Origin: an uncultured Schlesneria sp. | GTDB lineage: Bacteria; Planctomycetota; Planctomycetia; Planctomycetales; Planctomycetaceae | DNA: 52,824 bases | Direction of reading: 5' to 3' | Assembly: GCA_903858935.1 (NCBI GenBank) | Contig: CAIOKO010000023.1 | Coordinates: 1 to 52,824 of the forward strand | Shown here: piece after piece, positions 36,457 through 45,185 of the stretch | How positions within the stretch are numbered: the first letter of the stretch is position 1 | Layout of the letters: each line of letters starts with the position of its first letter | The notes under the pieces: model-generated | Databases searched by the model: none | What the model was told of the DNA's origin: nothing | The model's input: the letters and a program-made list of their open reading frames with translations, nothing else | Translations under genes and position numbers: made by a program

Positions 36457-37974
36457 TTATAAACCATAGAGTGCAGAATATTTCGATCGCAAATGAGCGA
36501 TCAATGGGACGTGAGAAAGGGATTCACCCGTGACGACTTCGACAAGTCGCTTCGCGCGGAATCGTTTTCCATGACGATGGATCTTCTCATTCAACCACCC
36601 TTTTAAAGGCTTAAAATGTCCCCGTGAAAAGGATTCGTCCAGATTTCCCAAGTCCCGTCCCGCAGCGACAAATAACTGGGCGGCATACATGTTGCCGAGT
36701 GCGTAGGTGGGGAAATAACCCAGCAAACCGGCACTCCAGTGAATGTCCTGTAAACAGCCGTTTGAATCGTTCGGGACTGTCAGCCCAAAGTACTTTGTAA
36801 CCTTCTCGTTCCACACTCCGGGAACATCAGCCGGTTTCAGTTCACCCGAGACGAGTTGCTGCTCAATTTCAAACCGAAGCATGATGTGCAGGTTGTACGT
36901 CACCTCATCTGCCTCGACCCGAATCAGCGACGGACGAACATCGTTGATCGCAAAATAGAATTCATCCAGTGAAACATCACCAAGCGCCTTCGGAAAAGCG
37001 GTCTGAGCAGTGGGAAACAGGTACTGCCAGAATGATCGACTGCGACCGACAAAGTTTTCCCACAGACGTGATTGTGATTCATGAATTCCCAGCGATGTTG
37101 CCTGTCCAATTCCTAAACCAAAACTTTCAACGGGCAAGCCCTGGTCATAAATTCCATGGCCAGACTCGTGTAACACTCCGAAAAATGCAGAATTGAAATG
37201 ATGATCGCTGTAGCGCGTGGTGAGTCGACAATCGCCTGGTCCGATTCCGGTGCAAAACGGATGAGCCGACTCATCAATTCGACCTGCCTCAAAGTTAAAC
37301 CCAATCGCTTTCGATGCTCCTTCAGCCAGAACAATCTGTGGTGTTTTGGGATAATGTCGTGACAGAATTTCGATGTTTGGTCGATGCGACGAATGCTGAA
37401 TAGCGGCGACAAGCTTCACAAGCTCGTCACGTAACGGCGAAAACACGCGCTCGACTTCTGCAGCGGTCATCCCTGGTTCGTAGTCGTCCAGCAGGGCATC
37501 GTACGGAACCCCATTTCCAAAACCAACCGCCTGAGCTTCTTCTCGCTTCAGGCCAATCATCTTGTCCAGCCAGGGAAGAAAATCGTTGAAATTCGAATCT
37601 TCGCGAGCCGCAACCCACGCCTGTTGCGATAGCGTCGTTGTTCGAGAAATCTCTTCAACCAATCGCCTCGGCAACTTCGTCTGACGGTCATAGGTTCGAC
37701 GCGCTTCGCGGACGTTGACAGCCAGATCACCATCGGCGTCACCCAATTCACCGCTTTGCTCCAAATCGGAAAGCAATTCGCCAATGCGAGGCGAAGTGGA
37801 CCGCTCATGAGCCAGCCCAGCCAGAAATCCCAATTGTTCAGCACGATGAGCCGAGCCAAGCTTGGGCATGTAAGTTTGCTCGTCCCAACTGAGCACGCTT
37901 CCGCAGGAACTCAGTAAAGCCGCTTCACGAAGTAGTCGAGTCAGTTCGGTGTAAAGTTCGTCCGTGCGAGACAT
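36457..37974 (-). CDS. M32-family metallocarboxypeptidase (Taq-type)
   Basis: A 505-residue cytoplasmic zinc carboxypeptidase that removes C-terminal residues from peptides. HESGH at about residues 269-273 is the HExxH zinc motif, and GIHESQSRLWENFVG just after provides the third ligand region typical of M32. The C-terminal QDIHWSAGLLGYFPTYALGN is also family-specific. The length matches the usual 500. AGGAGGA precedes ATG 37974; an open frame back to 37992 adds six residues. There is no signal peptide. It is followed by the TlpA-like gene after five bases. Confidence 0.95.
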   Translation of the reverse strand: MSRTDELYTELTRLLREAALLSSCGSVLSWDEQTYMPKLGSAHRAEQLGFLAGLAHERSTSPRIGELLSDLEQSGELGDADGDLAVNVREARRTYDRQTKLPRRLVEEISRTTTLSQQAWVAAREDSNFNDFLPWLDKMIGLKREEAQAVGFGNGVPYDALLDDYEPGMTAAEVERVFSPLRDELVKLVAAIQHSSHRPNIEILSRHYPKTPQIVLAEGASKAIGFNFEAGRIDESAHPFCTGIGPGDCRLTTRYSDHHFNSAFFGVLHESGHGIYDQGLPVESFGLGIGQATSLGIHESQSRLWENFVGRSRSFWQYLFPTAQTAFPKALGDVSLDEFYFAINDVRPSLIRVEADEVTYNLHIMLRFEIEQQLVSGELKPADVPGVWNEKVTKYFGLTVPNDSNGCLQDIHWSAGLLGYFPTYALGNMYAAQLFVAAGRDLGNLDESFSRGHFKPLKGWLNEKIHRHGKRFRAKRLVEVVTGESLSHVPLIAHLRSKYSALYGL

Positions 37975-38207
37975 GAGTCCTCCTGAATTCAATAACTGAA
38001 GTAACGCATATTCTCACAGCCACGCACGTCACACAAGGACAACGCGACGTTCAAAGTCGCCAACTCAATTCAATTTTCGAATGTTGAACAATGAACACTT
38101 CGTTTACGTGCGTGATTCTTCCAATTGCTCGGCAGGCAAAGGTGTCGTAAGATTTTATCTCTGACGGAGATTGAGCACTGGGAGATATGTTCGCAGTATG
38201 CTCGTCT

Positions 38208-38227
38208 AACACTGGTTTCAACACTGG
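38208..38227 (+). promoter_or_regulatory. Direct repeat upstream of the DUF433 gene, possible operator
   Basis: AACACTGG occurs at 38208-38215 and again at 38220-38227, a 12-base period, ending just before the antitoxin ribosome region. Antitoxins usually autoregulate through repeats here. This is speculative. Confidence 0.25.
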
Positions 38228-38234
38228 ATAAAAA

Positions 38235-38492
38235 ATGAACGAAACCGATCTACTTCGCCGAATTACTGTGAACCCCGAGATTTTTGGCGGCAAGCCCATT
38301 ATTCGAGGCCGTCGGCTCGCCGTTGAACATATCCTCGGCATGTTGTCGGTTGGCGATTCTGCAGAAACAATCGTCGAAGGATATCCGTGGTTGGAACTCG
38401 CTGACGTTCAAGCCTGTTTAGTCTACGCCCGCCGTCATATCGGCCATGAACGAATCGAGCCGTTGGAAATTCTCAGCGGATCGGTTTCGTGA
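38235..38492 (+). CDS. DUF433 antitoxin
   Basis: An 85-residue protein of the DUF433 family, which pairs with PIN-like DUF5615 toxins. RRITVNPEIFGGKPIIRGRR with VEHILGMLSVGDSAETIVEG and the closing WLELADVQACLVYARRH are the family pattern, a winged-helix DNA-binding fold that would repress its own operon. It overlaps the next gene by four bases (GTGA at 38489-38492), so the pair is coupled. A weak GGA lies before ATG 38235. Confidence 0.85.
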   Translation: MNETDLLRRITVNPEIFGGKPIIRGRRLAVEHILGMLSVGDSAETIVEGYPWLELADVQACLVYARRHIGHERIEPLEILSGSVS

Positions 38493-38841
38493 AAGTCCTT
38501 CTCGACTCATGTGTCTGGGGCGGCGCAAAAACGCTACTGGGGTGTACTACGACGTTTTGTGGACCGGAGATCGAGACGAAGACCCAGGTGACCTGGCAAT
38601 CTTGAAAGAAGCCTTTCTTGATGAGCGAGTCCTCGTCACATTGGACAAGGACTTTGGCGACTTGGCCATTTTATGGAGCGTGCCGCATCGTGGTATTCTC
38701 CGACTCGTGAATATTCCCGCTCGGCAACAAGGATTGTTTATCAATCACGTTCTGTCAGTTCATGGGGCCGAATTCATGCTGGGTGCGATTGCCACAGTCG
38801 AGTCCAACCGTATTCGAATTCGACCACCTGATGCCCCTTGA
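38489..38841 (+). pseudogene. DUF5615 PIN-like toxin, frameshifted
   Basis: The toxin partner of the DUF433 gene, broken by a frameshift. From GTG 38489 the frame reads VKVLLDSCVWGGAKTLLG, the typical toxin start with its first acidic residue, then runs into a stop within about 25 codons. The next frame, from about 38537, reads YYDVLWTGDRDEDPGDLAIL and on to RVLVTLDKDFGDLAIL, the rest of the PIN-like core, ending at 38841. Adding one base at the GGGG run near 38538-38541 would join the parts into a normal-length DUF5615 protein. The cause may be loss of function, sequencing error, or a -1 slip at the nearby A run. The downstream frame alone (from ATG 38446) is not a natural start. Confidence 0.75.
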
Positions 38842-38978
38842 GAAACTCCGGGGCCCCAGCTCTTAATAGGTTGAACAAACGCCCTGCGACGAATCTGCAG
38901 GGAGCAAATCGAGCGGAAATCATTTGTGAGCTCAAGTCGATTGCAAGCCAATACACGTCGGAGGTCACTCGTTTTCTA

Positions 38979-39956
38979 ATGAATCTGTATCACATCCACC
39001 CAGTAACGGATAATCCTCTTTTTGAGGGGCTTGCTCTCGAGTCGAATTCAACCGTCCTTAAAACGTGGCCAATCGATTGGAAGCACCATATTACGACCTG
39101 GGAAACAATACCGCTCAAGGGGATTTGGCCGATCCGACAGGTTGTGGGAAATTTACGGCAATTTAATGACTACCCCTGCGTCAACCTGACATTTCCGGCC
39201 TTTAGTCAACGTGCAGTCGATCTGCTGCGTGACGTTCTGGAAGCAAACGGCGAACTGTTACCTGTTCGGCACAAACTCGGTATCTATTACGTTTTCAATT
39301 GCACTTGTCTGGCGAATGTCATCGATCTCTCGAAGTCAAAGACCAACAGCGGAGTTCCAGACATCGGCAGCCTGATTCTCAACGAAGAGAAGTTGAGCGA
39401 TCTGGTGATCTTCAAAGACAGGGCATTGCCAGTCTATCAGTTGTGCACGCAGAGTTTCGTTGATCGGGTGGCGTCGGCTGGCCTTCAAGGTTTTATTTTT
39501 ATTCCCGTTTGGCCGCTTCCGCCCGGCATGACTTATCATTCTGAACGATACAGACTCTGCAAGCTGGCGGAACAGTGGAAACCGAATTCTCTGGGTACTC
39601 TGGACATTACGGGCAACACAGTTGTGCTGCGGCTCTGTTGCCGACGGAAGAAAGTAGCAAAGGACGAAATAGCGGCAGCAGAAGGCATCATTTCGCACCT
39701 TGAGAAGTCGCTTTATGATCCCTATCAAGCGCAGCCGGAATCGTACTTTGGAAACGTTGAAGGTACTGATGTTGTGGATTTCGAAATTCGGGTGTTCATT
39801 TCAACGCCTGACTGCGACCGGCTGTTAACTCGTCTTATGCCAAGTCTTCAGGAACTTTCCTGGCCGGGAGAGTTCTATGTCGTGAAACGGCGTGGCGAAT
39901 TCATGGATGGACAGGCAGTAGAGGAGTACGTTCGCGTGGGGAAACTCGTCCAATGA
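38979..39956 (+). CDS. DUF1629/Imm43-like immunity protein
   Basis: A 325-residue protein. The segment FPAFSQRAVDLLRDVLEANG, PVRHKLGIYYVFNCTCLANV and VYQLCTQSFVDRVASAGLQG follows the DUF1629 (MXAN_0049-type, Imm43) pattern, a family of immunity proteins for polymorphic toxins. No toxin lies beside it, so it may be an orphan, which is common. ATG 38979 is preferred over the open-frame start TTG 38838, although the nearest GGAGG is 14 bases upstream. It appears cytoplasmic. The C-terminal 100 residues are not recognised. Confidence 0.6.
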   Translation: MNLYHIHPVTDNPLFEGLALESNSTVLKTWPIDWKHHITTWETIPLKGIWPIRQVVGNLRQFNDYPCVNLTFPAFSQRAVDLLRDVLEANGELLPVRHKLGIYYVFNCTCLANVIDLSKSKTNSGVPDIGSLILNEEKLSDLVIFKDRALPVYQLCTQSFVDRVASAGLQGFIFIPVWPLPPGMTYHSERYRLCKLAEQWKPNSLGTLDITGNTVVLRLCCRRKKVAKDEIAAAEGIISHLEKSLYDPYQAQPESYFGNVEGTDVVDFEIRVFISTPDCDRLLTRLMPSLQELSWPGEFYVVKRRGEFMDGQAVEEYVRVGKLVQ

Positions 39957-39999
39957 TTTCCGTTTAGGGGAGAAATAGCCGTACCCCCAAGTCCGACAC

Positions 40000-40686
40000 C
40001 TAACTTTGGCGGAACTCCTGGATCAAGTTACAGATATCAACGTTATTCAACGCGTAATCATCACACGTCGCGTGTCCTGAATCACGAATTTCCGGATCAG
40101 CCCCGTTTCTCAGTAGCAGCTCGCACATAGGGACATCTTCACATAGTGCAGCAATATGCAATGCAGTTGCCCCCTGCTCATCTTGAGCGTTGATATCCGC
40201 CCCCTGATTGATAAGTTGCTCTGCCCACGAAATCTGTCCCAGATGCGCGGCTTTCATTAAGTCTGTCTTAAGAGGATGGTTTGCATACAGGTAAAAATTC
40301 TTAGTGAATGGGGCCAGTTCGCTCCGACGTTTCCACTTTTGACGCCGAATGTGAGCAAGGTCACCCGCCGCTAATGCGAAGAATAATGAGGCTAATTCAT
40401 CGCGTGGCAGATCACGCAGATAAACGATGTCAGATGGAGAGTTGACGTTTACGAACGAAACCAGGCCACTGACTCTTGCAGCAACGCTCCAACCGTCAGC
40501 ATCCATTACGAAAACCGTTTCATGCTCAAAATCTGGACGCGGATTCTCCTCAGCACCCAACTCAAAAACAATTCGGCGGATTGCCTGATCAAGACCTGGG
40601 GCATTCGCGTCGAAACGACAAATGAGTCCGTACCGTCCGTAGACATCAATGGTTCTAAGATTAATTGCGTTGTTATCTAAGTTCAT
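40000..40686 (-). CDS. Ankyrin-repeat protein
   Basis: A 228-residue protein. The first 130 residues are not recognised and have no signal peptide. From about 145 there are two to three ankyrin repeats: TDLMKAAHLGQISWAEQLIN, GADINAQDEQGATALHIAAL and NGADPEIRDSGHATCDDYAL, so it probably binds another protein. It lies in opposite orientation between two plus-strand genes of the accessory island. Similar N-terminal plus ankyrin proteins occur near polymorphic toxin loci, but this link is inferred. Confidence 0.7.
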   Translation of the reverse strand: MNLDNNAINLRTIDVYGRYGLICRFDANAPGLDQAIRRIVFELGAEENPRPDFEHETVFVMDADGWSVAARVSGLVSFVNVNSPSDIVYLRDLPRDELASLFFALAAGDLAHIRRQKWKRRSELAPFTKNFYLYANHPLKTDLMKAAHLGQISWAEQLINQGADINAQDEQGATALHIAALCEDVPMCELLLRNGADPEIRDSGHATCDDYALNNVDICNLIQEFRQS

Positions 40687-40934
40687 TCCCGAAATGCTCC
40701 CGCTTCACTCCGGATGGCGCGTCCCCCTGGTCTTGGCAAAGCGCTCAGATCACGGTGGAAACATCGGATTCATCCAATGGTCAGTCGTCGTGCAGATTAA
40801 CACGGTCATTCCAGATGAAACCAGTGCGCTTGCCAAATCGTCTCGCACGGCGATGATGACCAGTACCCATTTACACGACCAAATAATCAACCAGTCTCAA
40901 ACATCCCGAACGCAATTCCGAGGGGGCTCTTTCC

Positions 40935-41342
40935 GTGAAATTCGAATTGAATCCTGACTCGAAATTGTTGTCCCAGCTTGAATCGACAGATTGGTTCCAG
41001 AATGTCGGCACTCCAATTGATAATGCGCATTTTCATGTCGTGAAGACTTGGGATGAGGGCTTCAAGTTGATTGAGCACGAAGTTCGGAGATGGTGTTCTA
41101 TTGAGGCTAGGAACGCGCTCTACAATCAATTGTCAGCAAATCACCACAATCGATTCAGCGTTTGGAACGATATTGCCGGCGCGCTCACTCGACCGGTTTC
41201 TGAAATCGTCATTCGAGCAACCGCAGTTCCCGGAATTCCGGAATTCCCCAAATCTGCAAGGGAATGGTTTCATGGCATGTTGATCGGTGCTTTTATGGAA
41301 GAGGAATATGCAGACTGCATTCAAGTGAATCTGTTTCGCTAA
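40935..41342 (+). CDS. Hypothetical protein
   Basis: A 135-residue protein I do not recognise. GTG 40935 has GAGGGGG about nine bases upstream. The sequence is polar, without signal peptide or transmembrane segment, and rich in Trp and charged residues (ESTDWFQNVG, FHVVKTWDEGFKLIEHEVRR). Its position after the DUF1629 and ankyrin genes suggests a possible orphan immunity protein, but no family match supports it. Confidence 0.55.
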   Translation: MKFELNPDSKLLSQLESTDWFQNVGTPIDNAHFHVVKTWDEGFKLIEHEVRRWCSIEARNALYNQLSANHHNRFSVWNDIAGALTRPVSEIVIRATAVPGIPEFPKSAREWFHGMLIGAFMEEEYADCIQVNLFR

Positions 41343-41695
41343 TTGACAGATTTGTTGTGTGCCGGCCGCTTACGTTGCGGTTGGTACTGTCGTGCAGCGG
41401 AGGACTTTCCGGATAAATCGCCGATTATCGTTTACTGAGCATTTTTATCTGATTAACTGTCGACATACGACTGATTTGCTCTCAGGATGCGAACGGATTC
41501 ACGGTCGGGACATTCTTTGCTGGCATTATCGGATGGGAACGGGCCTATTTCATGATCAACTTCCAAACGTTCAGAAACGACTCATCAAATTCTATTGACA
41601 CGCGACATAAAATATCCTCTTAATATGTCGCAGCCTTGTTCTGTGGAAGTAGCCAGCGCTTTTTTATCGTTTCACCCTAAGCCAGCGGCGCGGGC

Positions 41696-41721
41696 AGGTC
41701 GGCGTTCAGCCGACCTTTTTT
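41696..41721 (+). terminator. Hairpin with T run
   Basis: AGGTCGGC at 41696-41703 pairs with GCCGACCT at 41709-41716 around GTTCA, followed by T to 41721. It could end transcription from the left, though the nearest plus-strand gene ends 350 bases away. Confidence 0.45.
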
Positions 41722-41869
41722 GAGCGTCGCTAGGTTTCGGCTTAGATGACACGCCCGCGAATGAAGGCTCGCGGCTCGTTTATTGCTCCGAAACATTACT
41801 TCTCTTCGCGGCGCGGTTAACCTCTGCGATTTGTTGACGAGGGGGCTCGACAAACATAGTCCAAAGAAT

Positions 41870-41889
41870 CCGAGGATTAACATCCTCGG
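41870..41889. repeat. Palindrome CCGAGGAT
   Basis: CCGAGGAT at 41870-41877 pairs perfectly with ATCCTCGG at 41882-41889, leaving TAAC as loop. There is no T run, so it is more likely a REP-like element than a terminator. Confidence 0.45.
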
Positions 41890-41933
41890 CTCGCCTGGGT
41901 TTTCAGAACTTTGAGAATTTGATGGGAGCGCTA

Positions 41934-42204
41934 GTTGCCCATCCATGGTTGCCTAAGGATTGCCATTGTTGCCCGACAAAGTTGCCTAAACATTTTGAGA
42001 CTCGAATAACAAAGAAGTCCATGGAAATCCCAATGTTGACCAAAACCGTCCAGAGTTGCCCATCGACAGTTGCCCATCGACAGTTGCCTTCGCTGCGCCA
42101 TTGTTGCCCAGCATCGTTCGCCAATGTTTTCCATACCTGAAATTTCGAAACTGCCCTGGAAATCGCCAATGTTGCCTAAGACATCACATAGTTGCCCGTC
42201 GTTC
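41934..42204. repeat. Diverged 135-bp tandem repeat built on GTTGCC
   Basis: The hexamer GTTGCC recurs ten times at 41934, 41948, 41968, 41981, 42055, 42069, 42083, 42103, 42171 and 42191. Three of them (41934, 41948, 41968) are repeated exactly 135 bases later (42069, 42083, 42103), as is TGGAAATC (42022 and 42157), so the region is two diverged copies of a 135-bp unit. A shorter 14-bp unit, AGTTGCCCATCGAC, is directly repeated at 42054-42067 and 42068-42081. Confidence 0.75.
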
Positions 42205-42384
42205 TCGAACAGAAATTTCAAAATGGAAGAATTTCACCTCGGAGGACGCGGATGGGCACTGATCGGAGAAGAGAAGTCAGTGGAAAAAAAGAGAATTGGC
42301 GTGACCTCTTTCGCCTTACCGCGTTAAACTCAGTGGCAGCAGAATTCGAACGGGTGGGAACTTTGGACGGAAGGAAGAGGTGTT

Positions 42385-42603
42385 ATGACGACATTACTCG
42401 AGCGAGCATTCGAAGAGGCAGCGAAACGCTCGGTGGCCGAACAAGATCTCTTAGCATCCCGCATGCTCGCTGAACTGGAGGCGGAAGACGACTTTGATCG
42501 AGCGATCGCAGCGTCCACAAACAAGCTCGAACGCTTGGCGAATGAGGCTTTGATCGAGCTTCGGGCTGGGAAGACCGAGGAATTGGACCCGGACCGATTA
42601 TGA
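42385..42603 (+). CDS. Type II antitoxin-like protein
   Basis: A 72-residue acidic protein directly before a RelE/ParE-type toxin. It contains no clear DNA-binding motif, but its charge, length and helical character (LLERAFEEAAKRSVAEQD, EDDFDRAIAASTNKLERL) fit small antitoxins of planctomycetes. AGAGG upstream of ATG 42385 serves as ribosome site. Its stop overlaps the toxin start (ATGA at 42600-42603), the usual arrangement. Family not settled. Confidence 0.7.
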   Translation: MTTLLERAFEEAAKRSVAEQDLLASRMLAELEAEDDFDRAIAASTNKLERLANEALIELRAGKTEELDPDRL

Positions 42604-42869
42604 ACTCTCGCACAACGCGACAGTTTCGCTCGCTATTTTCAGCCCTCCCAGCCCACGTCCAGCGACAGGCTCGCGAGGCATATCGATTGTTCCGAGCCGA
42701 CACAACCCACCCCGGTCTGCGATTTAAGCAGGTCCACGGTGATCCGCCAATATATTCAGCTCGCGTCGGCATCAGCTATCGGGCTGTCTGTGTGCGTGAC
42801 AGGAACAACTTGGTGTGGTTTTGGATCGGATCGCACGCTGCATATGACCAATTCCTCGCCCAACTTTAA
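42600..42869 (+). CDS. RelE/ParE-family toxin
   Basis: An 89-residue protein of the RelE/ParE/HigB type, probably an mRNA interferase or gyrase inhibitor. RQFRSLFSALPAHVQRQARE, GLRFKQVHGDPPIYSARVGI and SYRAVCVRDRNNLVWFWIGS match the family strands, including the conserved Arg positions, and AYDQFL closes it. It overlaps the antitoxin by four bases and ends 34 bases before uvrB. The target is not deducible. Confidence 0.78.
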   Translation: MNSRTTRQFRSLFSALPAHVQRQAREAYRLFRADTTHPGLRFKQVHGDPPIYSARVGISYRAVCVRDRNNLVWFWIGSHAAYDQFLAQL

Positions 42870-42903
42870 GCCCCGACTTGTCAGTTGTTGAAAGCATTGT
42901 CCC

Positions 42904-44970
42904 ATGCCTGAATTTCAGCTTGCCAGCCCATTCAACCCTGCAGGAGATCAGCCGAAGGCGATTGAGTCACTTGTGCGAGGCCTGCGTGAGGGGAAAAAAG
43001 ATCAGGTTCTGCTGGGAGTCACGGGGTCGGGCAAGACTTTTACAATGGCCAACGTCATCCAGCAGATGCAGCGTCCCGCGCTGATTCTTTCGCACAATAA
43101 GACTCTGGCGGCGCAACTCTACGGTGAGTTCCGTGATTTCTTTCCCAACAATGCCGTCGCCTATTTCGTCAGTTACTACGACTATTACCAGCCCGAAGCG
43201 TACATCCCTCAGCGAGACATCTACATCGAAAAGGACTCGTCGATCAACGAAGAGATCGACCGTCTGCGACTGCTTGCCACAAGCGCACTGGTCAGTCGTC
43301 GTGACGTGATCGTCGTGGCCAGCGTCAGCTGTATCTATGGGTTAGGCTCGCCGAAAGACTACCTCGAAATGATGGTGCCACTCACAGTGGGTGGAACAAT
43401 CGACCGGGATGACCTTCTTCGAAGACTTTGCGACATCCAATATTCTCGAAATGATATCGCGCCCGCTCGAAGTAATTTCCGCGTCCGAGGCGACGTGGTC
43501 GAAGTCTGGCCCGCGTACGAAGAATTTGCCTATCGCATCGAACTTTGGGGGGACGAGGTCGAAAAGTTGTCCATCATCAATCCCTTAACCGGTGAGGAAG
43601 CTCAACGTCTGAATGACATCTACATCTACCCCGCCAAACACTACGTGCTGCCGGATGATCGGATCACTGATGCAACGCGCGAGATTGAGAGCGAACTCAA
43701 TTCACAACTGGAAAAGTTTCAGAATGAGGGGAAGCTAATTGAGCGGCAACGACTGAATGCGCGAACCCGACATGATCTGGAATTATTACGCGAGATTGGA
43801 TTCTGCCCGGGAATCGAAAACTACAGCCGCGCGTTGTCAGGTCGGAAACCAGGAGAACCCCCTTTCACGTTGCTCGACTTTTTTCCCGAAGATTTCCTGC
43901 TGTTCGTGGACGAATCGCATGTCAGCGTCCCTCAAATTCGAGCGATGTTCAATGGAGACCATGCGCGCAAAACGACCCTTGTGGAACATGGTTTTCGGCT
44001 ACCAATGGCCCTCGACAATCGGCCGTTAAAATTCGAAGAATGGAACACACGACGAAAGCAAACCGTTTTCGTCTCTGCGACCCCATCCGATTGGGAAATC
44101 GAACAGACGGGAGGCGAAGTTGTTGAACAGGTGATTCGACCAACCGGACTGCTCGACCCAACGATCTCGATCCATCCAGCCAGAGGGCAAGTCCAGCACT
44201 TGTTGGAGCAGATTAAACAGCGAACGGCCAAGGGCCAACGAACTCTGGTCACAACGCTGACAAAGAGGCTGTCTGAAGACCTGACGAAATATCTGACCGA
44301 AGAAGGGATCAAATGTGCATGGCTTCATTCGGAACTGGATGCATTTGAACGAGTCGAAGTTTTGAGAAGTTTGCGGGAAGGGAAATTTGATGCCGTCGTC
44401 GGCGTGAATCTGCTGCGGGAAGGGATCGACGTGCCGGAAGTCTCGCTCGTCGCGATTCTGGATGCGGATAAGGAAGGTTTTTTGCGAAGCGCCACAAGTC
44501 TGATCCAGACAATTGGGCGATCCGCACGCAACGTGAATGCAGAGGTCGTGCTGTATGCTGACCGTGTCACCGACAGCATGCAGCAGGCGCTCGATGAAAC
44601 AGGCCGACGCCGTATCCTGCAAACGGAATACAATCAGCGACATGGGATAACACCTGAAACAATCAAAAAAGCGATTCGCCGAGGGATCGAGGAAGAGATC
44701 GAGGCAAAACGCATCACCCAAAAGGTGATCGGCGTCGAGAGCGAGAGCCAGTACGTCACGCAGGAGTACCTCAGTGAACTCGAAGCTGAAATGCTTGCCG
44801 CCGCCGAATCGCTGGAATTCGAGCGCGCCGCGAAATTGCGAGATCGAATTGTTCAATTAAAGCAGCAAATCGGAAAACCCGTACCATCGGATGACGAATC
44901 GTCAAATTCGAAATCGAAGGGAGGACGCGGGCGCAAAAGAAGTCAAAGAAAGCCAAACCCACACCGATAA
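42904..44970 (+). CDS. uvrB: Excinuclease ABC subunit B
   Basis: A 688-residue protein of nucleotide excision repair that receives damaged DNA from UvrA, opens it and recruits UvrC. Walker A is GVTGSGKT at residues 38-45. The damage-verifying beta-hairpin is at about 93-121 ([16 protein letters not shown]). Helicase motifs [17 protein letters not shown] and [20 protein letters not shown], and the C-terminal UVR domain ([20 protein letters not shown], binding UvrC), complete it. The C-terminal tail is Ser, Lys and Arg-rich. Length and start match the family. It appears monocistronic. Confidence 0.97.
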   Translation: MPEFQLASPFNPAGDQPKAIESLVRGLREGKKDQVLLGVTGSGKTFTMANVIQQMQRPALILSHNKTLAAQLYGEFRDFFPNNAVAYFVSYYDYYQPEAYIPQRDIYIEKDSSINEEIDRLRLLATSALVSRRDVIVVASVSCIYGLGSPKDYLEMMVPLTVGGTIDRDDLLRRLCDIQYSRNDIAPARSNFRVRGDVVEVWPAYEEFAYRIELWGDEVEKLSIINPLTGEEAQRLNDIYIYPAKHYVLPDDRITDATREIESELNSQLEKFQNEGKLIERQRLNARTRHDLELLREIGFCPGIENYSRALSGRKPGEPPFTLLDFFPEDFLLFVDESHVSVPQIRAMFNGDHARKTTLVEHGFRLPMALDNRPLKFEEWNTRRKQTVFVSATPSDWEIEQTGGEVVEQVIRPTGLLDPTISIHPARGQVQHLLEQIKQRTAKGQRTLVTTLTKRLSEDLTKYLTEEGIKCAWLHSELDAFERVEVLRSLREGKFDAVVGVNLLREGIDVPEVSLVAILDADKEGFLRSATSLIQTIGRSARNVNAEVVLYADRVTDSMQQALDETGRRRILQTEYNQRHGITPETIKKAIRRGIEEEIEAKRITQKVIGVESESQYVTQEYLSELEAEMLAAAESLEFERAAKLRDRIVQLKQQIGKPVPSDDESSNSKSKGGRGRKRSQRKPNPHR

Positions 44971-45003
44971 CAATTTACTCGACCAGAACTTCTCACAAAG
45001 CTT

Positions 45004-45033
45004 TTGACGGACGTTTCATTGGTTTGTTACACT
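45004..45033 (+). promoter_or_regulatory. Candidate promoter for the kinase gene
   Basis: TTGACG at 45004-45009 and TACACT at 45028-45033, 18 bases apart. The first matches five of six of the -35 consensus and the second four of six of the -10. It would give a leader of about 145 bases before ATG 45186. Inferred. Confidence 0.35.
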
Positions 45034-45185
45034 GACTGGACAATTACACATCCGACAAAGCCCTTTCGACGGTCGATTAATCCGTGGAAAGCTCCCATGA
45101 ATATCGAATCGAATCGCCAACATCGCCCGCAGTTTTGCGCGAAAACCATCGCGGAAGATTCGAGCGGTAAGACGGGAGGATCGAA

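Larger units (their letters stand above)
41343..42384. other. Long gene-free, repeat-rich region
   Basis: 1042 bases without a supported gene. It contains a hairpin with T run (41696-41721), a palindrome (41870-41889), a 6-bp inverted repeat near 41756-41775, and a diverged 135-bp tandem repeat (41934-42204). Short open frames here (for example 79 codons at 41359 and the minus-strand 97-codon frame across the repeats) are not supported. Confidence 0.5.

Noticed and set aside
38446-38841. Open frame read as a 131-residue protein
   Set aside because: Its start lies inside the antitoxin in another frame; only the part after about 38537 is real toxin sequence, the rest being a frameshift artefact.
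40649-40957. Plus-strand open frame of 102 codons
   Set aside because: Overlaps the ankyrin gene and the orphan gene start and has no support.
41359-41598. Plus-strand open frame of 79 codons starting GTG
   Set aside because: No ribosome site, no recognisable sequence, and unusual composition.
41931-42221. Minus-strand open frame of 97 codons across the tandem repeat
   Set aside because: No ribosome site, and the repeats give similar peptides in more than one frame, so it is best read as non-coding repeat.
44026-44856. Minus-strand open frame of 276 codons
   Set aside because: Antisense to uvrB, whose motifs are intact in the plus frame.
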